Assembly: GCA_002498455.1 (NCBI GenBank)
Contig: DAHO01000024.1
Location: forward strand, 1-5,417
Reading direction: 5' to 3'
DNA length: 5,417 nucleotides
Origin: Euryarchaeota archaeon UBA602
GTDB taxonomy: Archaea > Thermoplasmatota > Poseidoniia > Poseidoniales > Thalassarchaeaceae
The notes beneath the pieces were generated by a model that did no database searches, was not told the origin of the DNA, and worked only from the letters and a program-made list of their open reading frames with translations. The position numbers and the translations under genes were made by a program. Shown piece after piece: positions 1-5,417 of this stretch. The number at the start of each line of letters is the position of its first letter. Positions within the stretch are counted from its first letter, which is position 1.

Positions 1-737
1 CCGTTCTCGACATTGCTGGCAGATTTGAGAAGAGAATCAAAGCCGTTCTCCAATGTATTTTGCCAGAACTGTATGGCAGATTCTGATTGCTTGATAAGTG
101 ACCTTGATCTCTCAACCTGTCGCATCGAATTTCTCAAATCGCTGCGTTTTTCTGTGAATTCTGCATGTATCGGTTCATTTTTTTCCACATGAGTCAACAT
201 TTCTTGATGCAGCTTATTTGCAAGCGTGAATAATTTATTCATCTTCTTACTCGCTTCAACGTATTCGGCAATCTCAGGATTACCCTTTTTTCGTTGGCTA
301 AGCCACTCTTCGTTCTTACGCAACAATTCCTTGCGTTTCGCTAGCAACTTTCGCTCGTCATTCAATGAAAGCGCTTTCTTATCGATTTGATCCTCAATTT
401 GTCCAAGTTGGTCTTCGAGTTTTTCTTTGGCCCATTTTGGGTCCAAATTTTTCATTCCGCCAGCTTCTTCAATAACGTCTCTCAGTTTACGTGTTGTGTC
501 CAACAATTCTCGAGCCTCTTTTTGGGCCTCATTTCTGCGTTTCTTCAGTTCCGCGACTTTGTTTGAAGATGCATCTCGTGCCAATCTCAACTTTTCCACT
601 TTAGGCGCCAAATCATCAGCATCGGCAGCCATTCTGGATTCAATTTCAGGTAATGCCTGACTGAGAAACTGGCGCCGCTCTAGAATCTTCTTCGCCAATT
701 CCTCTGGTTTGAGGTCGAGAAGCGCGTTTAGGTCCAT
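1..737 (-). CDS. Archaeal coiled-coil protein, COG1340-like (C-terminus outside window)
   Basis: This frame is open without a stop from an ATG at 737 down to base 1, giving 245 codons with the C-terminus missing. The protein begins MDLNALLDLKPEEL and is almost wholly charged, Lys/Arg/Glu/Gln-rich helix with heptad-like leucines. Helical stretches lie at about residues 10-90, 100-150 and 155-245. A Gly-Gly break near residues 93-94 (EEAGGMKNLDP) looks like a hinge. There is no signal peptide or membrane segment, so it is probably cytosolic. The pattern around residues 107-140, a short helix, then ALSLNDERKLL, then KRKEL, resembles the uncharacterised archaeal coiled-coil family COG1340; that assignment is from memory of the family pattern. 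Function is unknown; such proteins are often thought to be structural or scaffolding. An in-frame ATG at 770 would add 11 residues (MRNPWFGDAFC) and a TGA lies just upstream of it. I prefer 737 because the added residues are not coiled coil and overlap promoter-like sequence. It is divergent from the surface-protein operon. Confidence 0.85.
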   Translation of the reverse strand, partial: MDLNALLDLKPEELAKKILERRQFLSQALPEIESRMAADADDLAPKVEKLRLARDASSNKVAELKKRRNEAQKEARELLDTTRKLRDVIEEAGGMKNLDPKWAKEKLEDQLGQIEDQIDKKALSLNDERKLLAKRKELLRKNEEWLSQRKKGNPEIAEYVEASKKMNKLFTLANKLHQEMLTHVEKNEPIHAEFTEKRSDLRNSMRQVERSRSLIKQSESAIQFWQNTLENGFDSLLKSASNVEN

Positions 738-837
738 GCAGAACGCATCGCCGAACCACGGGTTCCGCATAAAGGTTCAGCGATTCACATGCGGAATTAA
801 GGCAAGGGTCTTGAACCCCCCTTGCACAAGAACCACC
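738..837. promoter_or_regulatory. Divergent intergenic region with candidate promoters and repeated GAACC/GGTTC
   Basis: About 100 bp separates the divergent starts at 737 (minus) and 838 (plus), so both promoters should lie here. The sequence CATAAAG at 768-774 reads CTTTATG on the minus strand, centred about 34 nt before the minus-strand ATG. That is compatible with an archaeal TATA element giving a very short leader. For the plus strand, candidates are the same element or GGAATTAAGG at 793-802; neither is a convincing consensus. Neither divergent start has a Shine-Dalgarno, which fits leaderless or near-leaderless mRNAs. Five copies of GAACC or its complement GGTTC lie at 753, 761, 774, 813 and 830. 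The first two form the palindrome GAACCACGGGTTC (753-765), an operator-like site. Confidence 0.4.
802..825 (+). repeat. Inverted repeat / possible hairpin before the surface-protein start
   Basis: GCAAGGG at 802-808 is perfectly complementary to CCCTTGC at 819-825, giving a 7-bp stem with a 10-nt loop. Inside it, GGGT (806-809) and ACCC (815-818) offer an alternative shorter pairing. It ends 12 nt before the ATG at 838. It could be a 5'-leader hairpin if transcription starts upstream of it, or a dyad operator on DNA. It is not followed by a T-run, so it does not look like a terminator. Confidence 0.4.
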
Positions 838-3405
838 ATGACCAAAGGTCATGAGCGTAGAGTGTGGATTATTTTTGCCATTCTCTTACTGGCCTATGTG
901 CCTACAGCATCCGCAACAGGTGACGGGTTGCTGATGTCCGGTGACACATTCTCAATCCAAGGCGATCAAGAAATTGGGGCAGGGGATGTCAACATCTCAA
1001 TCGTTGTCCATGCACACGATTCAAATTCGAATGGTTTCCTACAGATGACATTCACGACTCAAGACAACACACCTTTGGCCTCTGAAAATCGTTCAATCAA
1101 TCTCCTAAATGGTGAGTCTGCGAATCATGAATTCAACATCTCTTCAGTTCCAATCGGGACCCATTCATTGACTTTGCAACTTTGGGGTGATGTAGGAGTT
1201 GGTTTTGAAAACAATGTAAGTTCAATCAATGTTTTTGTGCATAAACTATCTCCAGCAAACGTATCTATAGAACATAGTGGTGACTGGGAACTAACTCCTG
1301 TCAATGCAGATTCCGGCGTCGCTAGTGGAAACTCGACGTTGCGAGATGGGGATCATGCCTGGCTCATTGTGGAATTTTCCAACACGGGTGATGTCAATTG
1401 GTCAGGGGATGTTAGAATTGCCGTGGAAGATGTTGATGTCATTCCAATCCAGATTCAAGGGCTGTCGACTATCGCCGTCAACTTTACACTCGATGGGACG
1501 ACCACTGGTCCTCTAACGGAAGGTATGTTTTCATTGGTCATTGAATTGTGGGATGTAAATGGCGTCGGGGAACCTATTGATTCCAATTTGATGGTGGTTG
1601 AAGTCGGACCACCTCCTCTGCCTCGAGCGATTCTCTCCATGACAACTAATCCAGTTACTCCCAGTCTCGGAGAATTGGTAAATTGGACGGTTCAGATTGA
1701 AAATACAGGCGAATCCACTTGGCAAGGCATGCTCCACTGTGATTTCCCGCTGGATGTCGAATTGCTCAATCAATCTCTAACCCTAAATCCAGCTGAAAAT
1801 CTAACCGTGAACATTACTCTGGCCGTACGACCCGGGACTTTAACCTGCACCGCAGACAGTCCTTTCCGAGAGCACGACGATGCAGTCACGATTCAGTCCC
1901 ATGTGTATGACATGGCAGCGGGTCACATCATGCGTGCCGGTAGCGACGGCCTAACCGTGACCGGAGGACCATTCCATGTCGGCGATTCCATCCCATTGGC
2001 CATTTTGGTGCACAATGGTGGCGATTTCGCGGGTAGTGCATCGCTGGAAGTCCGTGAAAGCAACATCGAGAGCACAGAAACAGGTGGTGCATGGACTCGA
2101 TTGGATACTCGAACATTGGAAGTGGGTAGTAGTCTGGAGCTATCTGCTCTCTATCCTTCGACGTTATCTGGGGACCGTCTTGTAGAATGGCGGATTGTCA
2201 GTGCAAACAGTTTGGTTTCTGAAGACTGCTTTGGCCAAATTTCCCTCAATGTTCAGCCATCACAATCGCTTGGGGTTGAATTTGATTCCTATTCGTGGTC
2301 GTTGGAGAGTGGCCTTGATGTTGTTTTCACGACCATGTTGTCATCAGGTGAATCGCGACAGATTCATCTCGAAGTTGGAACATCCGGTGCTTCAGGCGAT
2401 GATGTACAGATATCTGCGGAGATTCAGCTTTCGCCAGGTCAGCGTACACTGACTTACAACTTAGGTCACCCGACTTCGTCATCTATCGCACAGGTAAAAA
2501 TCACTCCAATTGCTTGGTCATCTTCCACCCTCGCGGAAGATGAGTTGGCACTGGTCCGCCCCAATCCACAATTATCGGTCACTATCGATTCAGTCAGTCC
2601 GCAAAATCCAGTACCGGGGGAACCTGCGAGTGTGTCCTTTACCCTAGACAATGCCGGTGGGGGCTCAACATTGGCTGGCGAATTGATTTTGATCGACATT
2701 AAGCACGATGGTGAAGTATTGTGGTTGGGAACAGCCCCTGTGGTCGAATCCGGTGGAAGCCACTCGAAAACCATCACATTGGATTCGTGGCCAAGCGATA
2801 CTGCTGTCGACCTTAGTCTGATTTGGCATACGTCTGATATAGAAATTTCAGGAACAGGTTCCTTCCTTTCACAATCGCAAGAATCTGTTGACAGTGGTTA
2901 CACTGTTGATTGGATTGCAATCGTTTACGGTGCATTTAGTGGTCTTTTGATTGGTTTGGTGACTCGAACTGTAATGCGAGCCAGAGCTGGAGTACCGCTG
3001 ATGTCACGTCGTGAACGAGGTGAACGCACAGCCAAGGCAACGAAGAACGTGTCGAAAACAGTCGAAGAGAAAGTCGAGGTAGCATGTCCAGCTTGTGATC
3101 AACGTCTTCGAGTACCTTCGACTTATTCGGGGACTGCGCGTTGCCCTGCTTGCTCTCAAACATTCCCTGTTGAAGCAACATCCGAAGCCGAAGTGGATGA
3201 TTTTGAAGAAGAGATTGTTGAAGATACCCTCGTCCCATCAGAACAAGTCGAAGATGAACACGAACAGGAAAAGCAGTCCGCCTCGGGGGGCGACGTAATC
3301 CATTGTCCGGATTGTGCACAGAAATTGAAGGTCCCTTACCAACGTCGACCTGTGCGTGCGCGCTGTCCGGCCTGTAAGTGCGAATTTTTGGCCAAAAAGG
3401 AGTGA
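838..3405 (+). CDS. Secreted/membrane-anchored multi-domain Ig/CARDB-like protein with cytoplasmic tandem zinc ribbons
   Basis: The protein has 855 residues from ATG 838. That start places a signal peptide at the N-terminus: basic MTKGHERR, a hydrophobic core at about 9-22, and cleavage probably after ASA at residue 26. The frame is open further upstream (an ATG at 709), but that extension has no signal-like character and overlaps the divergent gene. Residues 27-680 look like about six beta-sandwich modules (roughly 27-135, 138-257, 262-355, 357-475, 476-573, 577-680). Repeated N-x-G-x-W-x-G-like turns occur (NTGDVNWSG 182-190, NTGESTWQG 289-297, NGGDFAG 393-399, NAGGGSTLAG 605-614), as in CARDB-type domains. 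Twelve N-x-S/T sequons all lie between residues 52 and 327. One transmembrane helix spans about 690-709, followed by a basic stretch. Cytoplasmic MJ0042-like zinc ribbons have Cys 750/753/769/772 and 823/826/843/846, separated by an acidic linker (781-811). Ligand and function are unknown. It is the first gene of a likely operon with a DtxR regulator. Confidence 0.88.
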   Translation: MTKGHERRVWIIFAILLLAYVPTASATGDGLLMSGDTFSIQGDQEIGAGDVNISIVVHAHDSNSNGFLQMTFTTQDNTPLASENRSINLLNGESANHEFNISSVPIGTHSLTLQLWGDVGVGFENNVSSINVFVHKLSPANVSIEHSGDWELTPVNADSGVASGNSTLRDGDHAWLIVEFSNTGDVNWSGDVRIAVEDVDVIPIQIQGLSTIAVNFTLDGTTTGPLTEGMFSLVIELWDVNGVGEPIDSNLMVVEVGPPPLPRAILSMTTNPVTPSLGELVNWTVQIENTGESTWQGMLHCDFPLDVELLNQSLTLNPAENLTVNITLAVRPGTLTCTADSPFREHDDAVTIQSHVYDMAAGHIMRAGSDGLTVTGGPFHVGDSIPLAILVHNGGDFAGSASLEVRESNIESTETGGAWTRLDTRTLEVGSSLELSALYPSTLSGDRLVEWRIVSANSLVSEDCFGQISLNVQPSQSLGVEFDSYSWSLESGLDVVFTTMLSSGESRQIHLEVGTSGASGDDVQISAEIQLSPGQRTLTYNLGHPTSSSIAQVKITPIAWSSSTLAEDELALVRPNPQLSVTIDSVSPQNPVPGEPASVSFTLDNAGGGSTLAGELILIDIKHDGEVLWLGTAPVVESGGSHSKTITLDSWPSDTAVDLSLIWHTSDIEISGTGSFLSQSQESVDSGYTVDWIAIVYGAFSGLLIGLVTRTVMRARAGVPLMSRRERGERTAKATKNVSKTVEEKVEVACPACDQRLRVPSTYSGTARCPACSQTFPVEATSEAEVDDFEEEIVEDTLVPSEQVEDEHEQEKQSASGGDVIHCPDCAQKLKVPYQRRPVRARCPACKCEFLAKKE
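3399..3402 (+). promoter_or_regulatory. Strong Shine-Dalgarno for the DtxR-family gene
   Basis: AAGGAGTGAT precedes the ATG at 3410, with GGAG at 3399-3402 and 7 nt of spacing, a near-ideal match to the 16S 3' end. It lies within the last codons and stop of the upstream gene (TGA at 3403-3405). It decides the regulator's start at 3410 rather than the in-frame upstream ATG at 3356, and suggests translation from a shared mRNA. Confidence 0.8.
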
Positions 3406-3409
3406 TTTG

Positions 3410-4063
3410 ATGTCGAATCCAATTAAAGAATTTGAAGAAATGTATCTGAAAACTTTGTATGAATTCTATGTGCAAGATCCTCAAAATCCAATTCGAAATA
3501 GCCGTATTGCGAAAGAAATGGGGGTCAGCCAGGCATCGAGCAGCGAGATGATTCAACGTTTGGCTGGTAAAGGTATTCTCTATCACATACCTTACCGTGG
3601 TGCGACCTTGACCGAAGAAGGTCTTGCTGCCGCGGCCAGAATCAAGCGCCGCGAATGTTTGATGGAAGTGTTTTTGATCAAAATGATCGATTATCAAGGT
3701 GATATTCAGTCTGCAGCCTGCCGTCTTGAACATGCTTTGACTGATGACCTTGAAGCCGCCATAGATCGGTTGCTTGGTTATCCTGAAAAAACACCGGGTG
3801 GCGAACAAATTCCTTCAATTTCTAGGGTCATTGAACCGCACGCTTCTTCGATGCTGCTCCCCCTCCATGCTTTGCCAGAGAACTCAGAAGGCTTGGTCGA
3901 ACTATTGGTCGTTGAAGGTACAGAAATTCGGACCTTGAACAACTTAGGCCTTACAATTGGGTCGAAGATCGAGTCCATTGGTGAAAGTACCTATGCGATC
4001 AATGAAAAGCAACTCAACATCGCGCCCAGTTTAGCGAGTCAGATACTAATTCGAACTCTGTGA
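3410..4063 (+). CDS. DtxR/MntR/IdeR-family metal-dependent transcriptional regulator
   Basis: The protein has 217 residues, close to full-length DtxR (226), and is predicted to be a dimeric, cytosolic DNA-binding repressor activated by Fe(II) or Mn(II). Residues 7-70 form the winged helix-turn-helix: EMYLKTLYEF aligns with the DtxR N-terminal helix, the recognition region is about VSQASSSEMIQRL, and the wing is YRGATLTEEG. Residues 72-123 form the metal-binding and dimerisation helices with the signature CRLEH at 104-108. By alignment with DtxR, Met11, Cys104, Glu107 and His108 match the primary-site ligands Met10, Cys102, Glu105 and His106. The ancillary His79 and His98 are replaced by Glu82 and Gln100, while Glu83 is kept as Glu86. 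The usual CPHG motif after the dimerisation helices is degenerate (TPGG, 128-131). Residues about 150-217 form the SH3/FeoA-like domain, where Glu169 and Glu172 align with DtxR Glu170 and Gln173. Metal identity cannot be set from sequence. It is 4 nt downstream of the surface-protein gene and probably cotranscribed with it. Confidence 0.92.
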   Translation: MSNPIKEFEEMYLKTLYEFYVQDPQNPIRNSRIAKEMGVSQASSSEMIQRLAGKGILYHIPYRGATLTEEGLAAAARIKRRECLMEVFLIKMIDYQGDIQSAACRLEHALTDDLEAAIDRLLGYPEKTPGGEQIPSISRVIEPHASSMLLPLHALPENSEGLVELLVVEGTEIRTLNNLGLTIGSKIESIGESTYAINEKQLNIAPSLASQILIRTL

Positions 4064-5417
4064 GTTACGGTTGGCGCAATGGCCTTATGCAAACCCGTGT
4101 ACGCGCGACCATGGCGGGGAAAATCTCAACAGAGGACGCCCTAGACCTATTGGCTCCATCAGAGGATGCGCTAACCACTGAGCAAGCGATTGCCGCCACG
4201 AAGAATCCAGATGATGAAGGTCCAGATATTTCTGAAATTGAAATGACGGAAAAGCGAATGGAAAAATTACGTGTACGCGAGCGTAATTTGTTGAGACTTG
4301 ACCGTCTGTTTTTGTCCAGTGGAATCAACCTCTCACTCAGCCTTCCATTTTTCGCATTGGTCTTGCAATTGGTGAGTCGTAGATTTGCAGAAGGATCTCC
4401 CGATTGGTGGGTTTCAAGCGTTGAGTCAGGATTTTCATATGCGACCTTAAGCATGGTATCAGGATTGCTGGCAACCGTCATTCTCCTCGCTTGGATGGCC
4501 TCCCTTTTTGTCGTCCGCTCTTTGCACATCACATCTCGCAATGTGTTCCTATCTGAGGGGAAGCTCTTGCGTCTTCGGGGCCGCCCTTTCGAGAGCCTTC
4601 ATGGTTTTGAGGCAATCAATGATGTGACTCGAACGGCGGTCACTCGTGTCTCATTTATCCTGCTCGTCGTGACCTTTGCAGCCATTGCTCAGTTTATTGC
4701 AACCATTGAGGGGGGTTTATCTCCTGAGGGTGGCGTCTTGGTCGGGTTTGCAATAGGTGGGAACTTTGCTGCGATTGGCTTAGATTTACTGAGGGGTGGA
4801 AAGCAACACAATACGGTTGAACAATGGGGTCTATTGGATGCATACGAACCTCCACTCCATCCATCTTGTCCGAATCGTGTATTTTCTGAAATTTTGACGA
4901 CTTGGATGGACCCGGTACTGAGGGCACGATTCGATACACACATTCAGTCGCTCCGAGATGGATTGCAACCAGGAAAGGATATCCATTCTGCGATTGAGCA
5001 TCTTCTCCACATGCGTTATCTTGAGGCTAGAGGGGAACTGACCAATCGCCAAGTTCGATTATCCATGGAGTCGTACTTCCGAGTAGATCGAGTTCCTGAA
5101 TTGTTTGACAATGAATTTTTTGATGAGGAAACTTGGTCCAACCTTCTGCGGCATATTCGCTCTAAATGCTCACCATTTTTCCGTTTACTTTCCCGACTTC
5201 AGCACGATTTGTCGGACGATATCGATTCAATCCGCAGTGATTCTTTGCATTTCGATGTTGATATGCAAAACGTCGTTAGTGGTGCGGGTCACCTGTTTGC
5301 TTACCTCCATAATAGTGGCGAAAAAACTCGAACCATTGTTGTGAAAATTCAGACACCAGATTTCCAACCACATGAAAGTATTTTCACACTATCTGTGGAA
5401 TCGAGTAAAGCACTGTC
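4060..5417 (+). CDS. Four-helix integral membrane protein with large cytosolic C-terminal region, unknown function (C-terminus outside window)
   Basis: This frame is open with no stop from upstream of the regulator's stop to the right edge. I list the GTG at 4060, which overlaps the regulator's TGA as GTGA (4-nt overlap) and gives 452 codons here. ATG 4087 and ATG 4111 are alternatives, and none has a clear Shine-Dalgarno. Counting from GTG, residues 1-82 are polar and charged with a basic stretch (RVRERNLLRLDR, 71-82). Predicted membrane helices lie at about 84-105, 125-152, 197-216 and 223-244. The Arg-rich loop between helices 2 and 3, and the basic residues before helix 1 and after helix 4, put both termini in the cytoplasm by the positive-inside rule. 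Residues about 270-390 are helical and charged with no motif I recognise; from about 395 the chain appears beta-rich. I do not recognise a family. Its position suggests cotranscription with the DtxR gene and the surface protein, so a shared envelope or metal-related role is possible but unproven. Confidence 0.8.
   Translation, partial: MSYGWRNGLMQTRVRATMAGKISTEDALDLLAPSEDALTTEQAIAATKNPDDEGPDISEIEMTEKRMEKLRVRERNLLRLDRLFLSSGINLSLSLPFFALVLQLVSRRFAEGSPDWWVSSVESGFSYATLSMVSGLLATVILLAWMASLFVVRSLHITSRNVFLSEGKLLRLRGRPFESLHGFEAINDVTRTAVTRVSFILLVVTFAAIAQFIATIEGGLSPEGGVLVGFAIGGNFAAIGLDLLRGGKQHNTVEQWGLLDAYEPPLHPSCPNRVFSEILTTWMDPVLRARFDTHIQSLRDGLQPGKDIHSAIEHLLHMRYLEARGELTNRQVRLSMESYFRVDRVPELFDNEFFDEETWSNLLRHIRSKCSPFFRLLSRLQHDLSDDIDSIRSDSLHFDVDMQNVVSGAGHLFAYLHNSGEKTRTIVVKIQTPDFQPHESIFTLSVESSKAL

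Noticed and set aside
427..660. A 77-codon plus-strand open frame near the left edge
   Set aside because: It is antisense to the coiled-coil gene, which is open for 245 codons with a coherent heptad pattern.
802..825. Hairpin as a transcription terminator
   Set aside because: There is no T-run on either side, and both flanking genes are transcribed away from this region.
753..834. Possible tRNA, because GGTTC resembles a T-arm motif
   Set aside because: No acceptor stem, D-arm or anticodon arm can be built around it, and the T-loop consensus after GGTTC is missing.
709..837. Upstream extension of the surface-protein gene to ATG 709
   Set aside because: It would bury the signal peptide 43 residues inside the protein and overlap the start of the divergent gene.
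3356..3409. Earlier in-frame ATG at 3356 for the DtxR gene
   Set aside because: It overlaps the zinc-ribbon coding sequence, adds residues absent from the DtxR family, and has no Shine-Dalgarno, whereas ATG 3410 has a very strong one.
2936..3808. A 290-codon open frame on the minus strand
   Set aside because: It lies antisense across the end of the surface-protein gene and most of the DtxR gene, both well supported by domains. Its translation has no recognisable domain.
4065..4541. A 158-codon open frame on the minus strand
   Set aside because: It is antisense to the membrane-protein gene, whose plus-strand frame is open to the window edge with clear membrane helices and operon context.

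Overview
The window most resembles a planktonic euryarchaeal genome, possibly Candidatus Poseidoniales (Marine Group II) or a relative. The reasons are an archaeal-type COG1340-like coiled-coil protein, a large secreted beta-sandwich protein with N-glycosylation sequons and a cytoplasmic tail of MJ0042-type zinc ribbons, tight gene packing, intermediate GC, and mixed start signals (one strong Shine-Dalgarno, the other starts without one). The lineage is an inference; no rRNA or other phylogenetic marker is present.

Layout: a minus-strand gene for a long coiled-coil protein runs off the left edge (1-737). It is separated by a divergent promoter region of about 100 bp (738-837) from a plus-strand cluster of three genes. 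The first (838-3405) is an 855-residue signal-peptide protein with about six Ig/CARDB-like modules, one transmembrane helix, and a cytoplasmic tail with two C4 zinc ribbons separated by an acidic linker. The second (3410-4063) is a full-length DtxR/MntR/IdeR-family metalloregulator, 4 nt downstream, whose strong Shine-Dalgarno lies inside the last codons of the first gene. The third (4060, or 4087, to the right edge) encodes a four-helix membrane protein with a large cytosolic C-terminal region that I do not recognise. The two edge genes are easy to miss because their open frames have no stop or no start inside the window.

The three plus-strand genes are spaced like one operon. The arrangement links a surface-exposed, zinc-ribbon-tailed transmembrane protein to a metal-dependent transcription factor and a membrane protein of unknown function. 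A role in metal or envelope homeostasis is a reasonable hypothesis but is not shown by sequence alone. The DtxR homologue keeps the Met/Cys/Glu/His primary-site residues but has lost both ancillary-site histidines. The divergent intergenic region carries five copies of GAACC/GGTTC in 82 bp and a hairpin just before the surface-protein start; both are candidate regulatory elements. No RNA gene, mobile element, CRISPR array or clear terminator was seen.
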